Of a stretch of DNA of 64,000 bases, positions 55,392 to 64,000 are shown one piece after another (positions within the stretch are counted from its first letter, which is position 1; every line of letters starts with the position of its first letter). This DNA comes from Proteiniphilum saccharofermentans (lineage in GTDB: Bacteria; Bacteroidota; Bacteroidia; Bacteroidales; Dysgonomonadaceae), in NCBI RefSeq assembly GCF_900095135.1, contig NZ_LT605205.1, positions 186,001 through 250,000 of the forward strand, in the 5' to 3' direction. The position numbers and the translations under genes were made by a program. Below the pieces are notes generated by a model that was not told the DNA's origin, made no database searches, and saw only the letters and a program-made list of their open reading frames with translations.

Positions 55392-55501
55392 TTAAGGTGG
55401 AAAGGTGGTTAGGTGATTGGTTGATTTGTAATTAGTAATTAGTAATTGGTAATTAATCAATTTCCACATCCCACATCTCAAATCCCACATCCCCAATAAA
55501 T

Positions 55502-55981
55502 ATGTCTCAGATGGATGTTGCTAAATATAGAATCGCCTTGTTTCCCGGTACGTTCGACCCTTTCACCATAGGTCATGAGTCGCTCGTAAGAAGGGGATTA
55601 TCGCTGGTAGATGAAATTGTGATCGCCATAGGGATTAATGAAGCGAAAAAGTCATTTTTCCCCCTGGATCAACGACTCAGGATGATCCGTGGATTATACG
55701 AAAACGAACCGCGGGTAAGGGTGGAGAGTTACGACTCCCTCACCATAGAATTTGCACAAAAGGTGGGTGCACAATATATTTTACGGGGTATCAGGTCGGT
55801 AATAGATTTCGAATATGAAAAAACGATAGCCGACATGAACCGAACTATTTCGGGAATTGAGACGTTTGTACTATTTACGGAACCTGCCTTGACCCATGTC
55901 AGTTCATCCCATGTAAGGGAATTGCTGCGTTACGGGTACGATGTGAGTGGCTTTATCCCGGAAGGGATGGAGTTATTTTAA
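55502..55981 (+). CDS. coaD: Pantetheine-phosphate adenylyltransferase
   Basis: 159 residues. Nucleotidyltransferase T/HxGH motif: [19 protein letters not shown] (residues about 14-32). Later motifs [20 protein letters not shown] and [15 protein letters not shown] are those of CoaD. It makes dephospho-CoA from phosphopantetheine and ATP. The 110-base gap before it holds TAATTAGTAATT direct repeats and CCCACATC repeats but no recognisable promoter. Confidence 0.96.
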   Translation: MSQMDVAKYRIALFPGTFDPFTIGHESLVRRGLSLVDEIVIAIGINEAKKSFFPLDQRLRMIRGLYENEPRVRVESYDSLTIEFAQKVGAQYILRGIRSVIDFEYEKTIADMNRTISGIETFVLFTEPALTHVSSSHVRELLRYGYDVSGFIPEGMELF

Positions 55982-55983
55982 TG

Positions 55984-56009
55984 GACTATTTCGTTAAATG
56001 AAAACAAGG
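55984..56009 (+). repeat. Partial dispersed intergenic repeat
   Basis: GACTATTTCGTTAAATGAAA then ACAAGG corresponds to the first third of the 53443-53510 repeat. Confidence 0.4.
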
Positions 56010-56023
56010 ATAGAGATTGTCTG

Positions 56024-57688
56024 ATGAATCGAATTAAAAGAATAAAACCTCTCAAAAAAATAAAAATGCTAAAAAGAATAATACCGATTGTTTTAGGTAC
56101 ACTGTTTTTAACCGGATGTGTTTATGCCCAATTCAGACCGTCACCCGAAGGTGTCAAGTTAGAGAGAACCCTCCAACTTATTCAGGGGCTGTATGTGGAC
56201 GATGTGGATGCCTCAGGGCTGACCGAAGCGGCCATACGCGGCATGTTGAAAGAACTGGATCCGCATTCCACCTATCTCAATAAGGAGGAGGTGAAGGCCA
56301 TGAATGAGCCTTTACAGGGGAACTTTGATGGGATTGGTATATCGTTCAATATGCTGACCGATACGCTCTATGTAATGGAGGTTATCTCCGGTGGCCCGTC
56401 GCAGAAGGTCGGTATTATGCCGGGAGATAAGATCATTTATGTGAATGATACGCTTATTGCCGGGGTGAAGAAGAATAACCAGGATGTCGTGTCTATGCTT
56501 CGGGGCCCTAAAGGGACTGAAGTGAATGTAAAAGTGCTCCGCAGAGGTGTGCCGGAATTGATGCCTTTCCGGATTGTCCGGGATAGGATCCCTATCACCA
56601 GTATCGATGCTTCCTATATGGTGGCCGATGATATAGGGTATATCCGTCTGAGTCGCTTCGGCATCACTTCGGGTGATGAGTTCCGGCAGGCAGAGCAGGA
56701 GTTGAGGGCGCAGGGTATGGACCACCTCATCCTGGATCTGACTGATAATGGAGGGGGGATACTCCAGACAGCCAATGATATAGTGGATGAATTTTTGGGA
56801 GACGGCAAACTGATTGTCTATACCGAAGGAAAGAATCAGCCGCGCTATACAATGAATGCCACGGGTGATGATGAACTGAAAGGGGGAAAGCTGGTGATAT
56901 TGGTCAATGAGGCCTCGGCATCCGCAAGTGAGATCCTGGCCGGCGCCATTCAGGATTGGGACAGAGGTGTGATAGTCGGGAGAAGGACGTTTGGAAAAGG
57001 ATTGGTACAACGCCAGTTACCACTTCCCGACGGGACCATGATCCGGTTGACCGTGGCCAGGTATTACACGCCGACCGGCAGAAGCATCCAGAAACCGTAC
57101 GAGAATGGAGACCAGGATGCATATAATATGGATTTTGTGAATCGTTACAATCACGGTGAACTGTTCCAGGCCGACAGTATCCATTTCCCCGATTCCCTCA
57201 AGTACACGACATTGGTGAATAAACGCACGGTATATGGCGGAGGTGGTATTATGCCCGATTATTTTGTACCGATCGATACGACGGCCGGCACTGTGCTGCA
57301 CGGCAGATTAAACGGATTGGGTGTGATCAACAAGGTCGCTATAGCGGAAGTGGACAACCATCGCCGGGAGTTACTACAGAAATATCCTGATATAAATAAG
57401 TTTAAAGCAGAATATATGATAACGGAAGGTGTGATTCCAAAATTGATGAAACTAGCTTCCGAAGAGAATATCGAGTGGGATGAAGAACAATTCGCCTCTT
57501 CCCGCCCGTTGATTTTTAAGCAATTAAAAGCATTGATGGCCAGGGATCTATATGACTCTTCCGCATTTTTCAGGATCATCAATGAAGAAAACGATATCTT
57601 TATGGAAGGGATGAAGATTATTTCCGACGATAACCGGTATCAGGGATTACTAGAAGGAGTAGGGAGCAATGTAGGACAAAACAGGTAG
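56024..57688 (+). CDS. S41 family C-terminal processing peptidase (CtpA-like)
   Basis: 554 residues. An N-terminal signal sequence (IIPIVLGTLFLTGCVYAQ) is preceded by a very basic stretch; a start at 56066 (MLKRII) is an alternative. PDZ domain about 95-180 (GNFDGIGISFNMLTDTLYVM, GGPSQKVGIMPGDKIIYVND). Protease core: DLTDNGGGILQTANDIVDEF, catalytic serine in VNEASASASEILAGA and lysine in RRTFGKGLVQRQLPLPDG. Removes C-terminal tails of periplasmic proteins. A C-terminal extension of about 170 residues follows, usual in Bacteroidetes members. Confidence 0.93.
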   Translation: MNRIKRIKPLKKIKMLKRIIPIVLGTLFLTGCVYAQFRPSPEGVKLERTLQLIQGLYVDDVDASGLTEAAIRGMLKELDPHSTYLNKEEVKAMNEPLQGNFDGIGISFNMLTDTLYVMEVISGGPSQKVGIMPGDKIIYVNDTLIAGVKKNNQDVVSMLRGPKGTEVNVKVLRRGVPELMPFRIVRDRIPITSIDASYMVADDIGYIRLSRFGITSGDEFRQAEQELRAQGMDHLILDLTDNGGGILQTANDIVDEFLGDGKLIVYTEGKNQPRYTMNATGDDELKGGKLVILVNEASASASEILAGAIQDWDRGVIVGRRTFGKGLVQRQLPLPDGTMIRLTVARYYTPTGRSIQKPYENGDQDAYNMDFVNRYNHGELFQADSIHFPDSLKYTTLVNKRTVYGGGGIMPDYFVPIDTTAGTVLHGRLNGLGVINKVAIAEVDNHRRELLQKYPDINKFKAEYMITEGVIPKLMKLASEENIEWDEEQFASSRPLIFKQLKALMARDLYDSSAFFRIINEENDIFMEGMKIISDDNRYQGLLEGVGSNVGQNR

Positions 57689-57692
57689 GGGT

Positions 57693-58565
57693 ATGAACTT
57701 CGATTACAGTAAATTGCGGGTGCAGGAGGGCGCGAAAGTCAGCCTGAAAGATTTTCCTACCTGTGAAGACGGAGGATATACCAAGAAAACGGCCAAAGAG
57801 GAAATCAAGCAGAACATCAAGGAGTTGAAGACATTCCAGGAGATGTTCTATGCCGACGACCGGTATTCACTGCTGATCATTCTGCAGGCACGGGATGCTG
57901 CCGGAAAAGACGGTGTAATCCGTCATGTGATGTCGGGTATTAATCCACAGGGCTGCCGGGTACATAGTTTTAAAACCCCTACCAAGAATGAGCTGGAACA
58001 CGACTATTTTTGGCGCCACTATATTGCGTTACCCCAGCGTGGGATGATAGAGATCTTCAATCGTTCGCATTATGAGAATGTGCTGGCGACGAAAGTCAAT
58101 CCGCAGTGGATACTTAATGAACGTATTCCCGGTTATGGTTCGGTGGAGAATATCGATCAACAGTTCTGGGATGCCCGATACGAGGATATTAATGCGATTG
58201 AGCAACATCTTCACCGGAATGGGATGTGTATCCTTAAATTTTTCCTGAATATATCCAAAGAGGAGCAAAAAGAGCGGTTTATCTCCCGTATTGACGAGCC
58301 GGATAAGAACTGGAAATTCAGTTCGGCTGATTTGCAGGCCCGTGAGCAGTGGGATGATTACGAAAAAGCATTTGAGGAGATGCTGGAGAAGACCTCGAAG
58401 CCCTATGCACCATGGTATGTGATTCCTGCCGATAAGAAATTCTTTGCACGTGTGGCGGTGGGTGATATCATCCTTGAGCTGTTCAGGTCACTCGACCTGC
58501 GTTACCCGCCTGCAGAATCGCCCGAGATGCTGCAAAAAGCACGTGAAATTTTAATGAAGCAATAA
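57693..58565 (+). CDS. Polyphosphate kinase 2 family protein (PPK2)
   Basis: 290 residues, cytoplasmic. Walker A region LLIILQARDAAGKDGVIRHV with GKDG at 71-74, then GCRVHSFKTPTKNELEHDYF, the lid/Walker B-like MIEIFNRSHYENVLATKV, and ILKFFLNISKEEQKERFISR. PPK2 enzymes transfer phosphate between polyphosphate and nucleotides. The motif set is of the nucleotide-phosphotransferase type. It starts 4 bases after the protease stop, so the two are co-transcribed. Confidence 0.92.
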   Translation: MNFDYSKLRVQEGAKVSLKDFPTCEDGGYTKKTAKEEIKQNIKELKTFQEMFYADDRYSLLIILQARDAAGKDGVIRHVMSGINPQGCRVHSFKTPTKNELEHDYFWRHYIALPQRGMIEIFNRSHYENVLATKVNPQWILNERIPGYGSVENIDQQFWDARYEDINAIEQHLHRNGMCILKFFLNISKEEQKERFISRIDEPDKNWKFSSADLQAREQWDDYEKAFEEMLEKTSKPYAPWYVIPADKKFFARVAVGDIILELFRSLDLRYPPAESPEMLQKAREILMKQ

Positions 58566-58612
58566 TTTTACCTGTATGCTATTTAAGTGCGGTTGATTGA
58601 ATGCAGGCCGAT

Positions 58613-58996
58613 TTACTTGTTCTCTATTTTTTTCTTTCTCTGTAGATGTGAATCAAGGCGTGAAATCAACCATAACAGGCTGAAAACGGACGCAACCAGG
58701 ATCACTGTACCTAGGAATTGGGGACTGAACAGGTATTCCTGGCCGAAGAGGAAGTATGTTGCTGCAATCATCACTGCCAACACGCCATACATCGTGCCGA
58801 AGATCGATCCGAATTCTTTCAGTATATTGCCGGATTCTTTCCGGTCGCTTATTTTCGATGGAGTGAGTGCCTGCTCGGTCTCTATCTGTTGCATGATCCG
58901 ATATTTCAGATTATCGGATGCTTTTAGTTTTGCACCCTGCATCATCCCACGGATAAGATGCTCCTCATTTTGTGTATGTTTCTTTTCTTCCATCAT
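58613..58996 (-). CDS. Small membrane protein coupled to sigma factor (putative anti-sigma)
   Basis: 127 residues: a cytoplasmic N-terminal part (about 1-65; GMMQGAKLKASDNLKYRIMQ, QIETEQALTP) and two hydrophobic segments (about 68-86 and 93-112). It starts within the stop region of the sigma gene (ATGATGGAGG; 4-base overlap), so translation is coupled. Position, topology and coupling fit an anti-sigma factor that holds the sigma at the membrane. There is no recognised zinc-binding ZAS motif (no HxxxCxxC), so it is of an unknown type. Confidence 0.7.
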   Translation of the reverse strand: MMEEKKHTQNEEHLIRGMMQGAKLKASDNLKYRIMQQIETEQALTPSKISDRKESGNILKEFGSIFGTMYGVLAVMIAATYFLFGQEYLFSPQFLGTVILVASVFSLLWLISRLDSHLQRKKKIENK

Positions 58997-59556
58997 GTCT
59001 CCTCCATGAATAGTGCTTCTTTATAGCGTTTTACCCATAACTCCTTAAATATTTTCCTTGCCCTGAACAATTTCACTTTTACATTGGAATCATTCAGCCC
59101 GGTAATTTTGGCGATCTCTTTGACAGGATTCTCTTCCATATAATAGAGCGTAAGCAGTAGTGCGTCTCCTTTAGGCATTTTTTGCAGAATATTGGCTACC
59201 ATCTCCTTGCGTTCCGTTTCTTCCATATCGACCTGCAGGCTGTTGTCAACCGGAAAGAGGGTACTTTCCGCTTGCATCTCCCCGCTATCCGTCCATATCT
59301 GTGTTTTTGTCTGGGTGACTGCCGTATTGTAGACAATGCGGTAAAGCCATGTAGAGAATTTACTCTCCGAACGGAAGCTATGAAGATTCTTGTATGCCTT
59401 TACATAACTCTCCTGCACGACATCTTCCGCATCCTGCATATTGCCGCATATCCGGTGAGCGATGGTAATCGCCATGTCCTGATAAGTCTCGACAAAATAT
59501 GTGAATGCGGAAGTGTTGCCGGAGAGCACTTGTTGCACACGTTGATTCTCGTTCAT
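58993..59556 (-). CDS. ECF RNA polymerase sigma factor (RpoE-like)
   Basis: 187 residues. Region 2: NTSAFTYFVETYQDMAITIA, HRICGNMQDAEDVVQESYVK, FSTWLYRIVYNTA. Region 4: LQKMPKGDALLLTLYYMEEN, VKEIAKITGLNDSNVKVKLF, RARKIFKELW. It lacks the features of the PUL-type family and pairs with the coupled membrane protein downstream. A DUF6249-like protein is 9 bases upstream. Probably controls an envelope response (inference). Confidence 0.93.
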   Translation of the reverse strand: MNENQRVQQVLSGNTSAFTYFVETYQDMAITIAHRICGNMQDAEDVVQESYVKAYKNLHSFRSESKFSTWLYRIVYNTAVTQTKTQIWTDSGEMQAESTLFPVDNSLQVDMEETERKEMVANILQKMPKGDALLLTLYYMEENPVKEIAKITGLNDSNVKVKLFRARKIFKELWVKRYKEALFMEET

Positions 59557-59565
59557 TCCAAGCTG

Positions 59566-59958
59566 TTATTCCTGTTCGGCTTCCTCCTTTAACCGGTTGA
59601 CCGGCATTCTTTGTACCACCAGAAAATAGACTAAGTAGCCAACTCCGAGAAAAAAGACCACGCTTGCCCCGGTCATCCAGAATTCATTGCCCCGACCGAT
59701 GATGAGATACTCCGAACAGAGAAATCCCACTATGATCCCGATTCCCAGTGCTATTAGTACGATCCCGTTTCTCAGCGACACCAACCGGTTAGGATCCGAT
59801 TTCTTTTGGGGGCTGTCGGGTGGGATAATCCCCTGGTTAATGAGCCCTATTCGTTCGGCATGACGGTTTCCCATCCATTTTAATCCCAGTACAATTCCTC
59901 CTATGATCGGTAATGCAACTGAACTGATCACCGCTATTAATCCAATAAACTCACCCAT
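59566..59958 (-). CDS. DUF6249-like small membrane protein
   Basis: 130 residues with three hydrophobic segments (about 4-26, 67-86, 93-113) and a polar loop (GNRHAERIGLINQGIIPPDS, PQKKSDPNRL). The NRHxERxxLINxGI phrase is typical of the DUF6249 group found next to ECF sigma genes (recollection). First gene of the sigma operon; function unknown. Confidence 0.75.
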   Translation of the reverse strand: MGEFIGLIAVISSVALPIIGGIVLGLKWMGNRHAERIGLINQGIIPPDSPQKKSDPNRLVSLRNGIVLIALGIGIIVGFLCSEYLIIGRGNEFWMTGASVVFFLGVGYLVYFLVVQRMPVNRLKEEAEQE

Positions 59959-60027
59959 AATTCAAACATTTTAAACGTTATTTTTGCTGTTCTCATTCAT
60001 AGGACTTACAATGATCGTATCTGGTTA

Positions 60028-60035
60028 CAAAAATA
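60028..60035 (-). promoter_or_regulatory. -7 element of the sigma-factor operon
   Basis: Minus-strand TATTTTTG, 70 bases before the ATG at 59958. No -33 recognised. Confidence 0.5.
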
Positions 60036-60252
60036 AGTAATTATTTTTATAATTTGTCTGTTTTGATTGGAAATCAATATGTTAATAACTTATTGACAAT
60101 GATATGTTTTTTAAGATTTTAAATTCGTCAATCTGATTTCTATTTCTTTTCTTTGCAATTGGGTAAGAAGTAGCGGTACCCGTTTTACTTTGTCAATTCC
60201 CGATCCCGGAGAGCATTTTCTGAGAAAAATGCCAAAATCTGTTGTATACAAA

Positions 60253-61515
60253 ATGAACGAAAAGACGCTCGAAAAATTACAAATCCTTGCCGATGCTGCC
60301 AAGTATGATGTATCCTGTGCATCGAGTGGTACGTCGCGTAGCAATGTAAAGGGAGGGATTGGTACGGCTGCAGGCTGGGGTATCTGTCACAGTTTCACGC
60401 CCGACGGTCGATGTATCTCGCTCTTCAAGATACTGCTCACCAACCACTGTATTTACGACTGTGCCTACTGTTCCAACCGGCGGAGCAACGATGTGAAACG
60501 TGCGGCTTTCACAGCAGAAGAACTGGCAGAGCTGACTATAGAATTTTACAGGAGAAATTATATTGAGGGACTTTTTCTCAGCTCGGGCGTAATGCGCAAT
60601 CCCGATTATACGATGGAACGGATGGTACGTGTGGTGAAGCTATTACGTGAGGTGCATCGCTTCAACGGATATATCCATATGAAAACTATTCCCGGTGCAA
60701 GTAGCGAGTTGATCGCACAGGCAGGAGTGCTGGTCGACCGTATGAGCGTGAACCTCGAAATTCCGTCGGAACAGAACCTGAAATTGCTTGCGCCCGAAAA
60801 AGATTACCCAAGCGTATTCGCTCCCATGCGGTTTATCCAGCAGGGGATGCTGGAAAGTGCGGAAGACCGCAAGAAATTCCGTTCCGCGCCCAAATTCGTG
60901 CCGGCGGGACAGAGTACCCAGGTGATCATTGGTGCGACGCCCGACAACGATAAACAGATACTTTCGTTAGCTTCGGCATTATACAAACGTCCCTCTTTTA
61001 AGCGGGTTTATTATTCGGGCTATATTCCGGTAAATTCCGGAGATAGCCGCCTACCTGCGTTGTCCAAGCCTCCGTTGGTGCGTGAAAACCGATTGTACCA
61101 GGCCGATTGGCTGATGCGGTTTTACGAGTTCAAGGCCGGAGAGTTGGTGGATGACTCCCATCCCGATCTGGATCTAGATGTCGATCCGAAGATGGGATGG
61201 GCACTACGCCATCCCGAATTTTTCCCGATTGATGTGAACACGGCGCCTTACGAGATGATCCTTCGCGTGCCGGGTATCGGCGTGAAGTCGGCTAAACTGA
61301 TCGTCACTTCGCGGCGGTATGGCAGGCTAAGTTCCGAACAACTGAAGAAGATAGGCGTGGTGATGAAGCGTGCGCAGTATTTTATTGCATGCCGTGAATT
61401 GCCCATGCAGACCGTCAATGAACTTACGCCCCAGTATGTACGTCGTCAGGTCTCACAAAAGCAGAAGAAAGCAGCGGCAGAACTGTTGCAATATTCAATA
61501 GATTGGGGTGAATAG
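60253..61515 (+). CDS. Putative DNA modification/repair radical SAM protein
   Basis: About 420 residues from MNEKTLEKLQILADAAKYDV; ATG at 60229 and a longer frame from 60190 are less likely. Radical SAM cluster motif CIYDCAYC (C-x3-C-x2-C). Earlier KGGIGTAAGWGICHSFTPDG and later GATPDNDKQILSLASALYKR belong to the TIGR03916 group. C-terminal helix-hairpin-helix: APYEMILRVPGIGVKSAKLI. It is related to spore photoproduct lyase and thought to act on DNA, usually with a TIGR03915 partner (DUF4130). No such partner is next to it here; the sensor kinase follows after 15 bases. Confidence 0.88.
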   Translation: MNEKTLEKLQILADAAKYDVSCASSGTSRSNVKGGIGTAAGWGICHSFTPDGRCISLFKILLTNHCIYDCAYCSNRRSNDVKRAAFTAEELAELTIEFYRRNYIEGLFLSSGVMRNPDYTMERMVRVVKLLREVHRFNGYIHMKTIPGASSELIAQAGVLVDRMSVNLEIPSEQNLKLLAPEKDYPSVFAPMRFIQQGMLESAEDRKKFRSAPKFVPAGQSTQVIIGATPDNDKQILSLASALYKRPSFKRVYYSGYIPVNSGDSRLPALSKPPLVRENRLYQADWLMRFYEFKAGELVDDSHPDLDLDVDPKMGWALRHPEFFPIDVNTAPYEMILRVPGIGVKSAKLIVTSRRYGRLSSEQLKKIGVVMKRAQYFIACRELPMQTVNELTPQYVRRQVSQKQKKAAAELLQYSIDWGE

Positions 61516-61530
61516 CAGGGAGCAAAGCAT

Positions 61531-64000
61531 ATGTTACGACGATCTATATATTTTTTTCTTGCGATATGTTTCTATGTGCCGGCTTTCGGTCAGAACATCA
61601 ATTATCAGATTTTCGAGAATATCCATTTAGGGCCCGAGGCGTCTGTCGTGAACAGTTTTATTCAGGACCGGCAGGGAATGATGTGGATAGGTACGGATAA
61701 AGGGTTGTTCAGTTACGACGGGTATTCAGTACAACCTCATTTTTCTTACGGGGAGCGGAGCAATAGCCGGATCTATTGTGGAATGACCGTTGGGGAAAAC
61801 TATCTGTACCTTGGATCGGATAACGGATTACTGATCTATAACTATCGTACGGACAGATATGAGAACCCTGGCATCACCTTTCCTACGGATATCCGTGCAA
61901 TGGTATGCCGTGATAAGGTGTTATGGATTGGCACCCTTAACGGATTGTATACCTATGATTTCGAATCGGAACGGTTGGAGAGGATCGATAGAACTACACA
62001 CAAAGGCTTAACGCATGAAACGATTTACTCTCTTATCCATTCGACGGACGATCGTATATACATCGGAACCTACGACGGATTATCCTGTTATCTGCCGGAA
62101 AAGGATACTTTCGAATCCATTCCTCTTCCCGGTGCCGTCAATAAAAGTAATCTGTTCGTAAACTCATTGTTGGAAGATACCGTAAGGAGTTGTATCTGGA
62201 TCGGTACGGAAGGGAATCTGTTCAGGTATGATCCTGCATCGAAGAAAGTGGAGCAATTAACGTTCTTCCATGAAAATTCGGTCAAAACATTGGCGTTGGA
62301 TCAACAACAGAATTTATTGGCAGGAACGGATAACGGACTTTATATCTATCAGGAGGAAGGAGAGTTGCAGCATGTGGTCCACGATTCCCGTAACAGTTCT
62401 TCGTTATCCAATAATATCGTATGGACCATTTTTACTGATAAGGAAAAAAATAGTTGGTTAGGGACAGATTACGGTATTTCGCTCTCCCGTTTCAATAATG
62501 GTTTCCGGTATGTGCCGATTTCACAGATCACCGGTACGGGAGAGGGTAATCACTTTTATTCGCTTTTTAAAGATTCCCACGGATATTACTGGTTCGGAGG
62601 TACTAACGGGTTGATCCGTTCCCGGTCTGTTTCCGGACAAGATACCCGGGCAATCTGGTATAAAATGGGAAACAGAAGCGCCCCGCTCTCCCATAATCGT
62701 GTGCGGAATATTTATGAGGATAAAGACCGTAACCTCTGGATTGCCACAGACGGAAGTATCAATCGATACGATTATACGACGGAACAATTTATCCATTATA
62801 ATATAGTAGACAGTACCGGAATGTATAATTGCAACTGGGCCTATTATTTGTTTGAGGATAATGACGGCTATCTGTGGATCGCCAGTTTTCTTGGCGGAGT
62901 ATTTGTGGTCGATAAGCAACGGTTAATGAAAGCTTCCGGGGGAATCTATATCGCCGACTATCATTACTCTACAGACAATGGTTTGCCAGGCATGTTTGTC
63001 AACCAACTGATCCCAGATAACGAAGGAAATATCTGGATGTTACTTTACAATAAAGGAATGACAAAGATCAATATCCGGACCCGTGAAATTACGCGTATTC
63101 CGACCGACGATATCCCGGACAGTGAAAGCCTTAACTATATTCTATGTGATGGCTCGGGAGTTATCTGGGCCGGATTTCGTCGTGGAGTGATGCGTTTTAT
63201 GCCGGGAAGTGTGAAACCGGATATCGTTTTACTGGAAAGTTTCGGACAAAACGAAATATTATCAATGATCGAAGTGGAACAGGATATATGGGTGTCTACC
63301 ACTGACGGTTCGTGGATTATCCATAAAGAGACGATGGATGTGCGACGCTTCCATGTGATGGATAAAGCTTTTACAAGTTTGTATTATGATCCCGGGACCC
63401 GATTGGTCTATATGGGTGGTGTGGACGGATTGGTGATTACCTCCCCCGAAATTGCCAGAATGCACAGGGTGGAACGTCCGATAACGATTACAGCCCTGTA
63501 TGTCAATAACCGTCTGGTAACACCTGAAGACGGAATCAGCGAAAACGGCATCCGTTATGCACGAAAATTTATATTCGGTCATACACAGAATAACCTTTCA
63601 TTCGAAATATCCGACTTGTCCTATTCGCTGCAGGAGAAACCTAAATTTATGTATATATTAACGTCGGTAGACCAGGATTGGAATCTGCTGAAACAAAATA
63701 CCAACAGGATCACTTATCATAACCTGAAATATGGGAGCTATCAGCTTTTGATCAGTGAACCTGACCCGTATGGAAAACCGTCGGATCAACCTTATATAAT
63801 CGATATTCGTATCAATCCTCCCTGGTACTATACTGCATGGGCTAAAGCGGTTTATATACTTTTGACGCTGACCTTTATTTTCTGGATCATCAATTTTTTC
63901 AGGGTAAGAAACCGCCTGAAATTTGAGCGTCTTGAGAAAGAGAAGATACTGGAACAATCACAGTCGAAAATAGATTTCTTCACGCACATATCTCACGATT
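61531..64000 (+). CDS. Two-component sensor with Reg_prop repeats (probably hybrid), truncated by window end
   Basis: Starts at ATG 61531 and stays open to the window end (about 823 residues visible). Signal peptide (SIYFFLAICFYVPAFGQ). Two seven-bladed beta-propellers of Reg_prop repeats (QDRQGMMWIGTDKGLFSYDG; EDKDRNLWIATDGSINRYD; EDNDGYLWIASFLGGVFVVD). A Y_Y_Y domain lies at about 690-765 (NNLSFEISDLSYS, KYGSYQLLISEPD), with one membrane helix (about 771-790, AVYILLTLTFIFWIINF), then a coiled coil and the start of a HisKA domain (IDFFTHISHD, H-box). HTCS proteins of this layout regulate PULs by sensing oligosaccharides in the periplasm. The kinase, receiver and AraC parts lie beyond the window. 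Confidence 0.9.
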   Translation, partial: MLRRSIYFFLAICFYVPAFGQNINYQIFENIHLGPEASVVNSFIQDRQGMMWIGTDKGLFSYDGYSVQPHFSYGERSNSRIYCGMTVGENYLYLGSDNGLLIYNYRTDRYENPGITFPTDIRAMVCRDKVLWIGTLNGLYTYDFESERLERIDRTTHKGLTHETIYSLIHSTDDRIYIGTYDGLSCYLPEKDTFESIPLPGAVNKSNLFVNSLLEDTVRSCIWIGTEGNLFRYDPASKKVEQLTFFHENSVKTLALDQQQNLLAGTDNGLYIYQEEGELQHVVHDSRNSSSLSNNIVWTIFTDKEKNSWLGTDYGISLSRFNNGFRYVPISQITGTGEGNHFYSLFKDSHGYYWFGGTNGLIRSRSVSGQDTRAIWYKMGNRSAPLSHNRVRNIYEDKDRNLWIATDGSINRYDYTTEQFIHYNIVDSTGMYNCNWAYYLFEDNDGYLWIASFLGGVFVVDKQRLMKASGGIYIADYHYSTDNGLPGMFVNQLIPDNEGNIWMLLYNKGMTKINIRTREITRIPTDDIPDSESLNYILCDGSGVIWAGFRRGVMRFMPGSVKPDIVLLESFGQNEILSMIEVEQDIWVSTTDGSWIIHKETMDVRRFHVMDKAFTSLYYDPGTRLVYMGGVDGLVITSPEIARMHRVERPITITALYVNNRLVTPEDGISENGIRYARKFIFGHTQNNLSFEISDLSYSLQEKPKFMYILTSVDQDWNLLKQNTNRITYHNLKYGSYQLLISEPDPYGKPSDQPYIIDIRINPPWYYTAWAKAVYILLTLTFIFWIINFFRVRNRLKFERLEKEKILEQSQSKIDFFTHISHD

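Noticed and set aside
55421-55500. TAATTAGTAATT and CCCACATC direct repeats, considered as CRISPR or regulatory iterons
   Set aside because: Units are short and irregular without spacers of constant length; a simple low-complexity intergenic stretch.

Overview
The window looks like chromosomal DNA of a Bacteroidetes bacterium, order Bacteroidales. Family-level placement near Proteiniphilum/Petrimonas (Dysgonomonadaceae) is only a guess. The evidence is a SusC/SusD polysaccharide utilisation locus (PUL), Bacteroidetes-type -7 promoter elements (TAnnTTTG), abundant secreted and lipoprotein glycoside hydrolases, BACON and STN domains, a two-component sensor with Reg_prop repeats, and almost no Shine-Dalgarno sequences.

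Layout. (1) 0.1-5.5 kb: four secreted proteins in a row (pilin-like, two-domain chaperone-like, two-domain adhesin-like, large usher-like beta-barrel). They resemble a chaperone-usher pilus system built from diverged parts and are the best candidate here for an undescribed system. (2) 5.8-16.4 kb: a PUL with SusC (STN-type), SusD, a surface glycan-binding lipoprotein with a duplicated carbohydrate-binding module, a GH16 laminarinase-like enzyme and a GH3 beta-glucosidase, most consistent with beta-1,3-glucan. An orphan ECF sigma factor follows at 16.7 kb. (3) 17.4-31.0 kb: a scarred accessory region. It holds two paralogous acidic proteins of unknown function flanking an IS4-family element that cut a VOC/glyoxalase gene, a decayed copy of an S9 peptidase cut by a broken IS1634-like element, an intact S9 peptidase, and remnants of a CAZyme-like protein, a carboxylesterase and a BNR-repeat protein. 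A Gfo/Idh/MocA oxidoreductase and a cupin gene sit among them. (4) 31.0-39.3 kb, minus strand: ThuA-like protein, Tat-type oxidoreductase and sugar isomerase/epimerase (a set seen in 3-keto-sugar metabolism), then GH92 and GH95 exo-glycosidases. (5) 39.5-47.8 kb, minus strand: PagL-like lipid A deacylase, argS, tcdA, an ABC-F ATPase and an outer-membrane barrel with an N-terminal helix-hairpin-helix domain. (6) 48.2-58.6 kb, plus strand: TorF-like porin, P-II, Amt; MltF-like lytic transglycosylase; GNAT protein; parE, coaD, S41 protease, PPK2. (7) 58.6-60.0 kb, minus strand: ECF sigma factor with a translationally coupled membrane protein (probable anti-sigma) and a DUF6249-like protein. (8) 60.2 kb to end: a radical-SAM DNA-repair-type protein and a large sensor kinase that runs off the window.

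Several families of short dispersed intergenic repeats occur, some overlapping promoters. No tRNA, rRNA or CRISPR array was seen. All family assignments come from reading motifs by eye; no database search was run.
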